Below are positions 1-8,998 of a stretch of 64,000 bases of DNA, in pieces. How positions within the stretch are numbered: the first letter of the stretch is position 1; the number at the start of each line of letters is the position of its first letter. This stretch comes from Streptomyces showdoensis (GTDB lineage Bacteria; Actinomycetota; Actinomycetes; Streptomycetales; Streptomycetaceae). The stretch spans positions 310,001-374,000 of the forward strand of contig NZ_BAAAXG010000026.1 in assembly GCF_039535475.1 (NCBI RefSeq). The letters run 5' to 3'. The notes below the pieces were generated by a model. It had not been told where the DNA came from. It did no database searches and saw nothing but the letters and a program-made list of their open reading frames with translations. Both the position numbers and the translations under genes were made by a program.

Positions 1-145
1 AGAGCCAGGGCTCCAGGTCCGCCGCACGCGTCAGCAGCGCGCCCGCGTCCTCGTACCGGCCGTCGCCGATCAGCGTGAACGCGCGGTCGGTGGCCTGCCG
101 CCACGAGGCGGAGGGCCGATGCCGTACCTTCCCGAAGATCCTCAC
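1..145 (-). CDS. Partial hypothetical protein, TPR-like N-terminus
   Basis: Only the first 48 or so codons lie in the window; the gene continues beyond base 1. It probably starts at a GTG whose complement is at 143-145, preceded on the minus strand by a purine-rich stretch (GCAGGCGGG). The visible residues begin VRIFGKVRHRPSASW and include a helical segment ending in LLTRAADLEPW, which resembles the first helix pair of a tetratricopeptide-like repeat. It follows the degenerate HD-domain gene on the same strand after an 80-base gap and could belong to the same transcript. The function cannot be told from this fragment. Confidence 0.5.
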   Translation of the reverse strand, partial: MRIFGKVRHRPSASWRQATDRAFTLIGDGRYEDAGALLTRAADLEPWL

Positions 146-224
146 GATTCCCGCCTGCCGGTCGCTTCACCCTCTTGTTCGCATCCAACCATGCCCGGTC
201 GGACGCGCGCTCATTACCCATGGG

Positions 225-1520
225 TTACCCCGGTGGGACTGGGGCGATGCCCCTGGTGGCACCGCCGCGGGCGAGCACCCTGGCGAGGGATTCGACGACG
301 TCGGGGTGGTAGTCGCGGGCGGTGCCGAGCCGGAGCCGCTCCAGGGCTCCGAGGCCGCCGCCCTCGGTGGTGGCGGCGAGGTCGTCGTAGGCGTTGACGG
401 TCCGGACGATCCGGGCGGGCAGCGGCTGGTCCCGGTAGGGGTCGGCCTGCCGCTCCACGACCACGGCGACGGCCGCGGGGACCCCGGTCTGGCGGACCAC
501 GGCCCCGCCCAGCAGGGCGATCCGGCGCTGTTCCTCGGCGGGCAGCAGGGCGGTGGCGCCGCCCTCGACGGGGTCGACCAGGGAGAGCTGTCCGATGTCG
601 TGCATGAGCGCCGCGTGTTCGAGGACGGTCAGCGCGGAGCCGGAGAGGCCCAGCTCACGGCCGACGGCCCGGCTGAGCTCGGCGACCCGGCGGGCGTGGC
701 CCGGCGGGGTGCAGCCGGCGATCTCGGTGGCGCGGGCCAGCGAGGCGATGGTCTGCCGGTTGGTGGTACGCACGGCCGCGTACCGCCGGTAGGAGACCTG
801 GGTGAGCAGCAGCGGCACGGCGAAGACCGGCAGCGCCCAGAGGCCCGCCACGGCCACGCCGAGGGCCATCACGGTGCCGGTGGCGCAGACGGCGGAGCCG
901 ATGCCGGGCAGGGCGCGCAGCTGCTCCCGGAGCAGCGGGCCGTAGGGGTGGCCGGTGCGGGCGCGGTGCAGCAGGGCGGCGAGGACGGCGTCGCAGAGGG
1001 CGGTGAGGAGCAGCAGCAGGAGCAGGAAGAGGGCGTACGAGGGGCCGTGGCCGAGGCGGGCGGCGACGGTGCCCGCGTTGTAGAGCGGCTGGAAGCAGAG
1101 GGCGGCGAAGCCGACGGTGAGGACCCGCCGGGCCAGGTGGTCGGGGTCGGGGCCGCGGCCGCGGGCCACGTGCGGGACGATCCCGGCGAGGCCGCCCGCG
1201 ACGGAGACGGCGACGGTCTGCAGGACGCCGTGGGTGGTGGTGTGGCCGGCGTTCTCGCCGAGGAGGGCGTAGGCGAGGGCTCCGGCGGCGGCGAGCGGGG
1301 CGGGTTCCCGCTCCCCCGGCCGTGCGCCCCAGCGGGACAGCTCGCCGACGGCGATGAGGGCGCCGAAGGCGAGCGCGGCACGGGGGTCGTCGACGCCCCG
1401 CCAGAGGGTGGCGGCGAGGGCGGCGAGGGTCAGCAGCAGGGCGAGCGCGCGGACGGCCCCGACGACTCCCCCGACCGCGACGGCCCCGGCGGGCCCGGCG
1501 GTGGCGCGGCCGGTGCTCAC
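225..1520 (-). CDS. Membrane protein with degenerate HD domain
   Basis: A 431-residue protein with a GTG start that overlaps the stop of the upstream HD-GYP gene by four bases (GTGA), so the two are probably translationally coupled. Several hydrophobic helices fill roughly residues 10-250, including a leucine-rich segment near 163-173. A cytosolic HD-type phosphohydrolase domain follows. His275 (GHARRV) and the His307-Asp308 pair (MHDIGQ) are present, but the downstream HHE and GYP signatures of c-di-GMP-hydrolysing HD-GYP domains are absent; the corresponding region reads VVVERQADPYRDQ. It may therefore bind without hydrolysing, or use another substrate. This is inference from missing residues. 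Confidence 0.75.
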   Translation of the reverse strand: MSTGRATAGPAGAVAVGGVVGAVRALALLLTLAALAATLWRGVDDPRAALAFGALIAVGELSRWGARPGEREPAPLAAAGALAYALLGENAGHTTTHGVLQTVAVSVAGGLAGIVPHVARGRGPDPDHLARRVLTVGFAALCFQPLYNAGTVAARLGHGPSYALFLLLLLLLTALCDAVLAALLHRARTGHPYGPLLREQLRALPGIGSAVCATGTVMALGVAVAGLWALPVFAVPLLLTQVSYRRYAAVRTTNRQTIASLARATEIAGCTPPGHARRVAELSRAVGRELGLSGSALTVLEHAALMHDIGQLSLVDPVEGGATALLPAEEQRRIALLGGAVVRQTGVPAAVAVVVERQADPYRDQPLPARIVRTVNAYDDLAATTEGGGLGALERLRLGTARDYHPDVVESLARVLARGGATRGIAPVPPG

Positions 1521-2923
1521 GCGTGCTCCTGGGCGGTCCGGGCCGCCCGCGCCGCCGCGGGGGTCCCGGCGGGCGGCGGGGTGCGGGGCACGGGCAGCGG
1601 GGCGGTGGCCTCGTCGGCCGTGACCTCGGTCTGCCAGCCCTCCCGGGCGAGGGCCCGGGTCAGCGCCTCGACCATGCGCGGGTCGAACTGGGTGCCCGCG
1701 CAGCGCTCCAGCTCGGCCAGGGCGGTGGCGACGGGGCGGGCCCGGCTGTAGGAGCGGGTGGAGGTCATGGCGTCGAAGGCGTCGGCGACGGCGACCACCC
1801 GGGCGTACTCGGGGATCCGGCGGCCCTTGAGCCCGTACGGGTAGCCGCTGCCGTCCATGCGCTCGTGGTGGTGGAGGATCGCGGTGCGGGCCTCGCCCAG
1901 GAAGCCGATGCCGCGGACCATCTCGTGCCCGTACTCGGGGTGGAGCTCGATGATCCGTCGCTCCTCCGGGGTGAGCGGCCCGTCCTTGCGCAGCACCCGG
2001 GTGGGGACGCCCAGTTTGCCGACGTCGTGGAGGATGCCGGCGAAGCGCACGACCTCCAGGCGGTCCTCGGCCATGCCGAGCTCACGGGCGATCAGGACGG
2101 AGGCGCGGCCGACCCGTTCGCTGTGGCCGCGGGTGTAGCGGTCCTTGATGTCGACGGCCTGGACGAGGGCCCGGATGGTGGCCTGGTGGGCGGCCCGCTC
2201 GCGGTGGTACTGGGCGAAGACCCAGCAGGAGATGTACACGGGCAGCAGGACGAAGAGCGCGGCGACAGGCCCGTACGGGCTGCGCCAGAGCACGGCCATC
2301 ATCAGCCCGGCGAGTCCGTGCACGGCGTGCGGGGCGAGGGAGCGGCCGAGCAGTCCGCGCCAGGCGGCCCGGGGCGGGAGCTGTTCGACGGTGGCGCGGA
2401 TGCCGCCGTCGAGGGCGGTGAGGGTGAGGCAGAGGGCGAGCGCGGCGGCGCCGGCGGGGAGCAGCGCGTACGGGAAGTCGGGGGTGTCGGGCCCGAGTCC
2501 GAGAGCGGCGTGGCAGTGGAAGAGCCGGGCGGCGTGCGAGGCGGCCCAGACGGCGAGGGCGAGCCGGGCGGCACGCCAGACGCGGCGCGCCCCGGCGGGC
2601 GGCTGCTCCACCCGGGCGAGGACGGCGCCGGGCAGGGCGGTGAGCGCGGCGGCGGCGGGCGGCAGGAGCAGCGCGGTGGCGATCAGGACGGGGAAGAAGG
2701 AGCCCGCGGTGACCGGGAAGGGCCGGGCGGGCCCCAGCGCGCGGGCGACGAGCGCGCAGCGGGCGGGCAGCTCGCACACCGCGTAGAGGGCGGCGAGCAG
2801 CAGCACGGCGCGCCAGGGCGTGGCGGCGCCGGGCCGGAGCGCGGGCAGGACGGCCGCGGCGGCGGCGAGCAGGGCGCAGCCGATGTACGCGCGTGCCGTT
2901 CGCGGAATGACCTGGACGCCCAT
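1517..2923 (-). CDS. Membrane-anchored HD-GYP phosphodiesterase
   Basis: About 468 residues from the ATG at 2923; in-frame alternatives are GTG 2926, ATG 2986 and GTG 3010, and none has a strong ribosome-binding site. The earliest start would fall inside the sigR-rsrA terminator hairpin, which disfavours it. The N-terminal half is hydrophobic with several membrane helices. The C-terminal half is a complete HD-GYP domain: GHSERVGR, then HDVGKLGVP (HD at about 299-300), HHHERMDGSGYP (about 351-362) and an ADAFDAM segment. HD-GYP domains normally hydrolyse cyclic di-GMP, a developmental second messenger in Streptomyces. The gene is coupled to the degenerate homologue downstream; the pair may form a heteromer, which is inference. 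Confidence 0.85.
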   Translation of the reverse strand: MGVQVIPRTARAYIGCALLAAAAAVLPALRPGAATPWRAVLLLAALYAVCELPARCALVARALGPARPFPVTAGSFFPVLIATALLLPPAAAALTALPGAVLARVEQPPAGARRVWRAARLALAVWAASHAARLFHCHAALGLGPDTPDFPYALLPAGAAALALCLTLTALDGGIRATVEQLPPRAAWRGLLGRSLAPHAVHGLAGLMMAVLWRSPYGPVAALFVLLPVYISCWVFAQYHRERAAHQATIRALVQAVDIKDRYTRGHSERVGRASVLIARELGMAEDRLEVVRFAGILHDVGKLGVPTRVLRKDGPLTPEERRIIELHPEYGHEMVRGIGFLGEARTAILHHHERMDGSGYPYGLKGRRIPEYARVVAVADAFDAMTSTRSYSRARPVATALAELERCAGTQFDPRMVEALTRALAREGWQTEVTADEATAPLPVPRTPPPAGTPAAARAARTAQEHA

Positions 2924-3006
2924 CACGCCCGTCACGCTAGCGATTCGGGGCGCCGCCGACGGGCGGCCGCGGGCGATTCGCACCATCGGGTGATACAAGC
3001 CGATGG

Positions 3007-3053
3007 ACACACCGAAGGCCGGGCGAGACGCTCGCCCGGCCTTCGTGGTGTGT
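3007..3053 (-). terminator. Terminator hairpin after sigR-rsrA
   Basis: Bases 3013-3027 and 3031-3045 form a perfect 15-bp GC-rich stem with a three-base loop. The flanking ACACACC (3007-3013) can also pair with GGTGTGT (3047-3053). It lies just past the rsrA stop and before the HD-GYP gene, so it should separate the two minus-strand transcripts. Confidence 0.75.
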
Positions 3054-3073
3054 GCGGTGCGGCCGCTCCGGAG

Positions 3074-3403
3074 CTACTGCTCCCGGGGCGCGGCGGTGAC
3101 GTCGGCGGCGTCGGCGACTTCGGCGACGTCCTGCTCGGGCACCGTGTGGCCCGAACGGATGAGGTCGATGCGGCCCATCACCTTGGCGCGCAGGTCGACC
3201 GGAACGTCATCGCTGCCGCAGCAGCGCTTGACGAGCTTCTTCACCGCCTGTTCGAGGCCGTACTTCTCCAGGCACGGGGAGCACTCCTCGAAGTGCACCT
3301 CGAACTTGGTGCAGTCGGTGTCGGGCATCTCTCTGTCGAGGAACTCGTAGAGATGGTCCAGGACCTCTGAGCAGTCCGTCTCGTGCGGATCTCCGCAGCT
3401 CAT
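3074..3403 (-). CDS. rsrA: Zinc-binding anti-sigma factor RsrA
   Basis: A 109-residue ZAS-family anti-sigma factor that holds SigR inactive in the cytoplasm and releases it when oxidised. Cysteines fall at 3, 11, 31, 41, 44, 61 and 62, with His7 and His37, matching the pattern described for Streptomyces coelicolor RsrA. In that protein C11, H37, C41 and C44 bind zinc and C11-C44 is the trigger disulfide. The core reads HFEECSPC. The ATG overlaps the sigR stop by four bases (ATGA), coupling synthesis of sigma and anti-sigma factor. Expression follows the sigR promoter upstream. Identification is very secure. Confidence 0.97.
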   Translation of the reverse strand: MSCGDPHETDCSEVLDHLYEFLDREMPDTDCTKFEVHFEECSPCLEKYGLEQAVKKLVKRCCGSDDVPVDLRAKVMGRIDLIRSGHTVPEQDVAEVADAADVTAAPREQ

Positions 3404-4218
3404 GAGCCCGAGCCTTTCAGATCGTGCGACTCTCCGGCGCCCGCGGGAACCAGCCCGCGGTCGCGAGCGTAGTCCTCGAGCATGCCGCGCAGCTGGCGGC
3501 GGCCCCGGTGCAGCCGGGACATCACCGTACCGATGGGTGTACCCATGATGTCCGCGATCTCCTTGTACGCAAAGCCCTCTACGTCGGCCAAGTAGACGGC
3601 GATGCGGAACTCCTCGGGGATCGCCTGGAGCGCTTCCTTCACGTCCGAGTCCGGCAGGTGGTCGAGCGCCTGCGACTCGGCGGAGCGCAGACCCGTCGAC
3701 ATGTGCGACTCGGCGCGGGCGAGCTGCCAGTCCTCGATCTCCTCGGCGGCGGAGCGCTGGGGCTCGCGCTGCTTCTTGCGGTACGAGTTGATGAACGTGT
3801 TCGTGAGGATCCGGTACAGCCACGCCTTGAGGTTGGTGCCCTCGCGGAACTGGTGGAAGGATCCGTACGCCTTGGCGTAGGTCTCCTGCACCAGGTCCTC
3901 CGCGTCCGCGGGGTTGCGCGTCATGCGCAGCGCGGCGGAGTACATCTGGTCGAGGTAGCCGAGGGCGTCCCGCTCGAAGCGCGCGTTGCGCTCCTCGGTC
4001 GTCTCCTCGGGGCCGTCGTCGGTCCCTGTGTCGGTCCCAGTGACCGGACCCACCTCCTCCAGCGCTGCGGCGAACCCGAACGCGGACCCGCTCGCTTCGG
4101 AGGATAGACGAGGAACCGCCCCGCCCGCCGCCCGAACAGGCGCGACCTTGGGCGCCGGCAGCACCGTCCAATCCAGGTCAGCGGCCTGCGCACGCTCGGG
4201 GCAGATGGTCGAACCCAT
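3400..4218 (-). CDS. sigR: ECF sigma factor SigR (with long SigR' form)
   Basis: This is the thiol-oxidative-stress sigma factor. Region 2 ([14 protein letters not shown] onward, including [13 protein letters not shown] and the helix ending in YRKKQREP) and region 4 ([21 protein letters not shown], then [15 protein letters not shown]) are intact. Two starts are plausible. The ATG at 4218 gives a long form, and a GTG at 4053, preceded by GGAGGAG, gives the classical short form. They are exactly 55 codons apart, the same extension reported for the unstable SigR' isoform of S. coelicolor, which is made under stress and degraded by Clp protease. A matching SigR promoter precedes the ATG, giving positive autoregulation. 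The gene forms an operon with rsrA. Confidence 0.95.
   Translation of the reverse strand: MGSTICPERAQAADLDWTVLPAPKVAPVRAAGGAVPRLSSEASGSAFGFAAALEEVGPVTGTDTGTDDGPEETTEERNARFERDALGYLDQMYSAALRMTRNPADAEDLVQETYAKAYGSFHQFREGTNLKAWLYRILTNTFINSYRKKQREPQRSAAEEIEDWQLARAESHMSTGLRSAESQALDHLPDSDVKEALQAIPEEFRIAVYLADVEGFAYKEIADIMGTPIGTVMSRLHRGRRQLRGMLEDYARDRGLVPAGAGESHDLKGSGS
4051..4053 (-). other. Internal start codon of short SigR
   Basis: GTG start of the short form of SigR ([10 protein letters not shown]), with GGAGGAG directly upstream. It is in frame with the ATG at 4218, so one gene can produce two isoforms. The short form is about 217 residues. Confidence 0.7.
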
Positions 4219-4265
4219 GCGACGGACTCCCTCTTCCTTTGCTCGTGAGCACCGATGTCCCTGAC

Positions 4266-4292
4266 AACAGTGGTCCCGCGCTCCACATTCCC
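4266..4292 (-). promoter_or_regulatory. SigR-dependent promoter of sigR
   Basis: Read on the minus strand, GGGAAT (4292-4287) is separated by exactly 18 bases from GTT (4268-4266). This is a perfect match to the known SigR promoter pattern GGGAAT-N18-GTT. Transcription should begin near 4258, about 40 bases before the long-form ATG at 4218. It corresponds to the autoregulatory second sigR promoter known in S. coelicolor. Confidence 0.92.
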
Positions 4293-4307
4293 GGGAGGGC
4301 CGCCCGG

Positions 4308-4940
4308 TCACCGAAGTGACGTGATCCACGCGGACACTTCACGCACGATCACCTCGACGGCCTCCTCCTGCGAGAGCGGGGCGCGCTTGGCGACGGCGAA
4401 GCCGTGGTCGCCGTAGGGCACCTCCGCGAGCGTGTACGGGCCGTCCGGGAACTCCTCCGGCCTGCCGAAGGGGTCGTTGCCGCCCTGGACGACGAGCGTG
4501 GGGACGCCGGAGCCGAGGAGTTCGTCAGCTCGGGAGCTCTCGGGCCGGCCCGGCGGGTGCAGCGGGAAGCTGAGCGCGAGCACCGCCGAGGCGCCCAGCT
4601 CGGCGGCGGTGCGGCAGGCCACCCGGGCGCCGGCGCTGCGCCCGCCGGCGATCACCGGCAGGCCGGGGGCGGCGAGGGCGGGCCACAGGCCGCGCCAGCC
4701 GGTGTCGAGGGTCTTCGGCGCGGGGGCCAGCTTCTTGCCGGCCACCCGCCAGGGCTGCTCGACCAGCGCCACGGTCACGCCCTGCGCGGGCAGCGCGGCG
4801 GCCAGGGCCACCAGGTCGCGGGCCTCGATGCCGCCGCCCGCGCCGTGGCTCACGGCGAGGACGGTCCACGGCTTCTTCGCGGCGGCCCAGGTGATCCGGG
4901 CGTCCCCGGCCTCGGTCGGAACGATCTCGGTCTCGGTCAC
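4308..4940 (-). CDS. Alpha/beta hydrolase family protein
   Basis: A 210-residue single-domain alpha/beta hydrolase of the dienelactone hydrolase-like (KAT3/TEX30-type) class, with a GTG start. It shows the nucleophile elbow GGRSAGA with Ser102, an oxyanion-type SHGAGGG loop near residues 31-37, and a late GDHGF carrying the probable catalytic His. The candidate acid is in the QGGNDPFG segment. There is no signal peptide, so it is probably cytosolic; the substrate is unknown. It lies directly upstream of the sigR promoter on the same strand and ends 16 bases before it, so readthrough into sigR is possible. Confidence 0.85.
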   Translation of the reverse strand: MTETEIVPTEAGDARITWAAAKKPWTVLAVSHGAGGGIEARDLVALAAALPAQGVTVALVEQPWRVAGKKLAPAPKTLDTGWRGLWPALAAPGLPVIAGGRSAGARVACRTAAELGASAVLALSFPLHPPGRPESSRADELLGSGVPTLVVQGGNDPFGRPEEFPDGPYTLAEVPYGDHGFAVAKRAPLSQEEAVEVIVREVSAWITSLR

Positions 4941-4973
4941 GGCCCCATCCTGCCGTCCCGAGGGCCCGGAAGC

Positions 4974-5789
4974 TCAGAAGAGGGTGCCCTCCTCCGGGCC
5001 CTCCAGCTCGGTCAGCAGCTCGGGCCCGTTGTTGCGCACGTTGCTGACCGCCGTCGGCACCGGGTAGGCCCGCATCAGGCCCTCGGGCGGCGGGGCGAGC
5101 AGCGAGCGCAGCTCGTCGAGGCCGGTGCGGTGCGGGTCGAGCCAGGCGTCCCAGCGGTCGGGGGTGAGCATCAGCGGCATCCGGGGGTGGATGTCGGCGA
5201 GCGAGCGGGGCCCCTCGGCCGGGGCGACGCCCAGCGGTCCCGTCTCGGCCTCGGTGGTCACGACGGAGCAGGTGACCCACCAGGCCGAGGGGTGGTCGTC
5301 GGGCAGGGTGCGGTCGCGCCAGAACTCGTAGAGCCCGGCCATCGCGAAGACCGAGCCGTCGGCGGGGGTCACGAAGTACGGCTGCTTGCGGGGCCGCTTC
5401 TTCTTCCCCTCGACCTCCAGCTCCCGCTCGGCCGCGGCGGTCACCCACTCGTAATAGCCGTCGGCGGGCAGGATGCAGCGGCGGGCCGCGAAGGCCTTCT
5501 TGAAGGAGGGCTTCTCGTGCAGGGTCTCCGCGCGGGCGTTGATCATCCGGGCGGCGCCCTCCGGGCTCTTCGCCCAGGACGGCACGAGCCCCCACTTCAG
5601 GGCGCGCATCTGGCGAACCGGGCGGCGTGATTCCGCGTCTTTCAGAGGACGCTCCAGGATCGCGTAGACCTCCTTGGTCGGGGCCACGTTCCAGTCGGGG
5701 GCCAGGGTCTCCTCCGGCTCCCACTTCTCGACCTCGAAGACGTCCACCAGGTCCTCGGGGCGCCTGCTCGCCGCATACCGTCCGCACAT
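4974..5789 (-). CDS. SOS response-associated peptidase (HMCES/YedK family)
   Basis: A 271-residue SRAP-domain protein. The start is fixed by MCGRY: Met1 is removed so that Cys2 becomes the N-terminal residue that forms a thiazolidine crosslink with abasic sites in single-stranded DNA. The other family residues are visible: Asn84 in NARAET, Glu114 in GYYEW and His201 in HPRMP. A basic stretch (GKKKRPRKQP) sits in an insertion near 128-137. The gene is divergent from the M50-like protease across 51 bases. No LexA-type box was seen in that gap. The role in shielding abasic sites is established for the family. Confidence 0.93.
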   Translation of the reverse strand: MCGRYAASRRPEDLVDVFEVEKWEPEETLAPDWNVAPTKEVYAILERPLKDAESRRPVRQMRALKWGLVPSWAKSPEGAARMINARAETLHEKPSFKKAFAARRCILPADGYYEWVTAAAERELEVEGKKKRPRKQPYFVTPADGSVFAMAGLYEFWRDRTLPDDHPSAWWVTCSVVTTEAETGPLGVAPAEGPRSLADIHPRMPLMLTPDRWDAWLDPHRTGLDELRSLLAPPPEGLMRAYPVPTAVSNVRNNGPELLTELEGPEEGTLF

Positions 5790-5840
5790 GAGTGCCACAC
5801 TGCCACGACCCCGCCCCCGAACGAGGAGCCTCTTCGCATC

Positions 5841-6536
5841 ATGAGCCTCACCCAGGGCGTACTCGACGCACAGACCGCGCCCGCGCAGTGGATCGTGATC
5901 GCCACGGCGGTCGCCGCGCTGGCCGCGGTCCTGCCCCGCCCGATATGGCGGCTGTCCCGCAACGCGATCACCATCGCCCACGAGGGCGGCCACGGCCTGG
6001 CCGCGCTCGTCACCGGACGGCGGCTGCAGTCGATCCGGCTGCACTCGGACACCAGCGGGCTGACCGTCTCGCGCGGACGGCCCACCGGGCTCGGCATGAT
6101 CCTCACGGCCGCCGCCGGCTACACCGCCGCTCCGCTGCTCGGCCTCGGCGGGGCCGCGCTCCTCGGCAGCGGCCGGGTCACCCTGCTGCTGTGGCTGGCC
6201 ACCGCGCTCCTGGTGGCGATGCTGGTGATGGTCCGCAACGCGTACGGCGTCTTCACCGTGCTGCTCACCGGCGGCGTCTTCCTGCTGGTGTCCTGGCTGA
6301 CCGGCCCGGACGTCCAGTCGGTCTTCGCGTACGCGGTGGTGTGGTTCCTGCTGCTCGGCGGGGTCCGGCCGGCCTTCGAACTGCAGGCGAAGCGGCGTCA
6401 CGGCGGGGCGCCCGACTCCGACGCCGACCAGCTCGGCCGGCTCACCCACGTGCCGCCCGCGCTGTGGCTCCTCTTCTTCCACGCCGTCTCGATCTGCTCC
6501 CTGATCGGCGGAGGACGCTGGCTCCTGGGCGTGTAG
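5841..6536 (+). CDS. M50-family-like integral membrane metalloprotease
   Basis: A 231-residue polytopic membrane protein. The zinc-binding HEGGH motif (His47-His51) lies just after the first hydrophobic segment, as in M50B-type site-2 proteases. Further hydrophobic segments lie at about 85-105, 115-140, 145-180 and 205-230. The classical NPDG-type second motif is not evident, so activity is inferred only from HExxH. GAGGAG ends about 12 bases before the ATG. The gene ends 20 bases before aroA on the same strand and may share a transcript with it. Confidence 0.82.
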   Translation: MSLTQGVLDAQTAPAQWIVIATAVAALAAVLPRPIWRLSRNAITIAHEGGHGLAALVTGRRLQSIRLHSDTSGLTVSRGRPTGLGMILTAAAGYTAAPLLGLGGAALLGSGRVTLLLWLATALLVAMLVMVRNAYGVFTVLLTGGVFLLVSWLTGPDVQSVFAYAVVWFLLLGGVRPAFELQAKRRHGGAPDSDADQLGRLTHVPPALWLLFFHAVSICSLIGGGRWLLGV

Positions 6537-6556
6537 CACCCCCGTAAAGTGAGGGC

Positions 6557-7894
6557 ATGACCGAAAGCTCCGCGCCCACCGATCCGCTGACCGGCCTCTG
6601 GCCCGCCCCCTACGCCGGGGGTGCCGGCGGTGCCGTTGACGCCACCGTCACCGTGCCCGGATCGAAGTCGGTCACCAACCGCGCCCTCGTGCTCGCCGCG
6701 CTGGCCGCCGAGCCGGGCTGGGTCCGCCGGCCGCTGCGCTCGCGCGACACCCTGCTGATGGCGGAGGCGCTGCGCACCCTCGGCGTGAAGATCGAGGAGG
6801 GCGTCGGCCCCGACGGCACCGGCGAGGCCTGGCGGGTCATCCCGGCCGGGCTCCGCGGCCCCGCGGCCGTGGACGTCGGCAACGCCGGCACCGTCATGCG
6901 CTTCCTGCCGCCGGTCGCGGCCCTCGCCGAGGGGCCGGTCCGCTTCGACGGCGACCCGCGCTCCCACGAGCGCCCGCTGCACGGGGTCATCGACGCGCTG
7001 CGCGCGCTCGGCGCCCGGATCGACGACGACGGGCGCGGCGCGCTGCCGATGACCGTGCACGGCGGCGGCTCCCTGGAGGGCGGTGTCGTGGAGATCGACG
7101 CCTCCTCGTCCTCCCAGTTCGTCAGCGCCCTCCTGCTGTCCGGCGCGCGCTTCAACCAGGGCGTGGAGGTGCGGCACGTCGGCGGGCGGCTGCCCTCGCT
7201 GCCGCACATCCGGATGACCGTCGACATGCTGCGGGCGGTCGGCGCGCAGGTCGACGAGCCGGAGCACGGCGGGCGGCCCGACGTGTGGCGGGTGGCGCCG
7301 TCCGCGCTGCTCGGGCGGGACCTGGTGGTCGAGCCCGACCTGTCCAACGCGCAGCCGTTCCTGGCCGCCGCGCTGGTCACCGGCGGCCGGGTGACGGTGC
7401 CGGACTGGCCGGCGCGCACCACCCAGCCCGGTGACGCGCTGCGGGAGATCTTCACCGAGATGGGTGGCTCCTGCGAGCTGACCGAACGGGGCCTGACCTT
7501 CACCGGCACCGGCCGGATCCACGGCATCGACGTGGACCTGGGCGAGGTCGGCGAGCTGACCCCCGGCATCGCGGCGGTCGCCGCCCTCGCCGACTCCCCC
7601 TCGACCCTGCGCGGCGTCGCCCACCTGCGGCTGCACGAGACGGACCGGCTGGCCGCCCTGACCAAGGAGATCAACGGGCTGGGCGGTGACGTCACCGAGA
7701 CCGAGGACGGGCTGCACATCCGCCCGCGCCCGCTGCGCGGCGGGGTCTTCCACACGTACCACGACCACCGGATGGCGACCGCGGGCGCGATCATCGGCCT
7801 GGCCGTCGAGGGCGTGGAGATCGAGAACGTGGCGACGACGGAGAAGACCTTGCCCGACTTCCCGAGGATGTGGACCGAAATGCTCGGGGTCTGA
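6557..7894 (+). CDS. aroA: 3-phosphoshikimate 1-carboxyvinyltransferase (EPSP synthase)
   Basis: A 445-residue enzyme joining shikimate 3-phosphate and phosphoenolpyruvate to make EPSP, the sixth step of the shikimate pathway to aromatic amino acids and many natural products. Visible family signatures are [12 protein letters not shown] (33-44), GNAGTVMRF (108-116), the [11 protein letters not shown] segment and LRLHETDRL. The length is normal for the family. The phosphoenolpyruvate loop ends in VMRF rather than the AMRP of enterobacterial enzymes. rsgA begins three bases after its stop, so the two are co-transcribed. Confidence 0.96.
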   Translation: MTESSAPTDPLTGLWPAPYAGGAGGAVDATVTVPGSKSVTNRALVLAALAAEPGWVRRPLRSRDTLLMAEALRTLGVKIEEGVGPDGTGEAWRVIPAGLRGPAAVDVGNAGTVMRFLPPVAALAEGPVRFDGDPRSHERPLHGVIDALRALGARIDDDGRGALPMTVHGGGSLEGGVVEIDASSSSQFVSALLLSGARFNQGVEVRHVGGRLPSLPHIRMTVDMLRAVGAQVDEPEHGGRPDVWRVAPSALLGRDLVVEPDLSNAQPFLAAALVTGGRVTVPDWPARTTQPGDALREIFTEMGGSCELTERGLTFTGTGRIHGIDVDLGEVGELTPGIAAVAALADSPSTLRGVAHLRLHETDRLAALTKEINGLGGDVTETEDGLHIRPRPLRGGVFHTYHDHRMATAGAIIGLAVEGVEIENVATTEKTLPDFPRMWTEMLGV

Positions 7895-7897
7895 GCC

Positions 7898-8908
7898 ATG
7901 CGGCGTTACGGGAAGCACACCGACGAGGACGACATCCGCCAGCGGCCCAACCGCAAGGGCAACCGTCCCCGCACCACCATCCGCCCCAAGCACGAGGACG
8001 CCGTCGAGGGCATGGTCCTCACCGTCGACCGGGGCCGGCTGACCTGTCTGGTCGAGGACCGGGTCGTGATGGCGATGAAGGCCCGCGAGCTGGGCCGCAA
8101 GGCCGCCGTCGTGGGCGACCGGGTCTCCCTGGTGGGCGACCTGTCGGGCGAGAAGGACACCCTGGCGCGGATCGTGCGGATCGGCGAGCGCAGCTCGGTG
8201 CTGCGCCGCACGGCCGACGACGACGACCCGTACGAGCGGGTGGTCGTGGCCAACGCCGACCAGCTGGCGATCGTCACCGCGCTCGCCGACCCCGAGCCGC
8301 GCCCCCGGCTGATCGACCGCTGTCTGGTCGCGGCCTACGACGGCGGGCTCTCCCCCTTCCTGGTCCTCACGAAGTCGGACCTGGCACCGCCGTCGGCCCT
8401 GCTGGAGCTCTACGGCGACCTGGACATCCCGTACGTGGTGGTCAACCGCGAGGAGCTGTACGACGGCGGGGCGGCGGACCGGGTGCGCGAGCACCTGGGC
8501 GACCGGGTGACGGCCTTCGTGGGGCACTCGGGCGTGGGCAAGACGACGCTGGTGAACGCGCTGGTGCCGGAGGAGCGGCGGCGGGTCACGGGCCACGTGA
8601 ACGCGGTGACCGGGCGCGGCCGGCACACCACCACCTCGGCGCTCGCGCTGCCGCTGGACAAGGCCGACGGCTGGGTCATCGACACGCCCGGCGTGCGCTC
8701 CTTCGGGCTGCACCACGTCGACCCGTCGCGGGTCATCCTCGCCTTCCCGGACCTGGAGCCGGGGACGGAGAACTGCCCGCGGGCCTGCAGCCACGACGAG
8801 CCGGACTGCGCGCTGGACGCCTGGGTGGCGGAGGGCCACGCCGATCCGGCCCGGCTGTACTCGCTGCGGCGGCTGCTCGCGACCCGTGAGCGACGCGAAG
8901 GCGACTGA
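7898..8908 (+). CDS. rsgA: Ribosome small-subunit biogenesis GTPase RsgA
   Basis: A 336-residue circularly permuted GTPase that assists late maturation of the 30S subunit. The order of motifs is diagnostic: G4 TKSD (158-161) comes before G1 GHSGVGKTT (209-217), and G3 DTPG follows at 262-265. An OB-fold-like N-terminus precedes them. The C-terminal zinc site is visible as C293, C297, H299 and C304 (CPRACSHDEPDC). The N-terminal extension is rich in basic residues (RQRPNRKGNRPRTT), typical of actinobacterial members. It follows aroA with a three-base gap. Confidence 0.95.
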   Translation: MRRYGKHTDEDDIRQRPNRKGNRPRTTIRPKHEDAVEGMVLTVDRGRLTCLVEDRVVMAMKARELGRKAAVVGDRVSLVGDLSGEKDTLARIVRIGERSSVLRRTADDDDPYERVVVANADQLAIVTALADPEPRPRLIDRCLVAAYDGGLSPFLVLTKSDLAPPSALLELYGDLDIPYVVVNREELYDGGAADRVREHLGDRVTAFVGHSGVGKTTLVNALVPEERRRVTGHVNAVTGRGRHTTTSALALPLDKADGWVIDTPGVRSFGLHHVDPSRVILAFPDLEPGTENCPRACSHDEPDCALDAWVAEGHADPARLYSLRRLLATRERREGD

Positions 8909-8998
8909 TCCGCGCGTTTGCGGTCCCCCGTGTCTGGTAAATGCATAATCGCACCAAGCGAGACGAAGCAGTCACCGACGGCGTGGGAGGCACTGACG

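Noticed and set aside
2926..3010. Earlier start (GTG 3010) for the HD-GYP gene
   Set aside because: It would fall at the base of the sigR-rsrA terminator hairpin, and no ribosome-binding site precedes it.
75..3370. Long plus-strand open frames rich in Gly, Ala and Arg over the HD and sigR region
   Set aside because: They are antisense shadows of high-GC genes; they lack ribosome-binding sites and recognisable domains.
8909..8998. Possible guanidine riboswitch upstream of the Gdx-like SMR gene (two ACGR sequences)
   Set aside because: The two ACGR tetramers are not closed by convincing stems; the first has mismatched flanks. The leader is also short.
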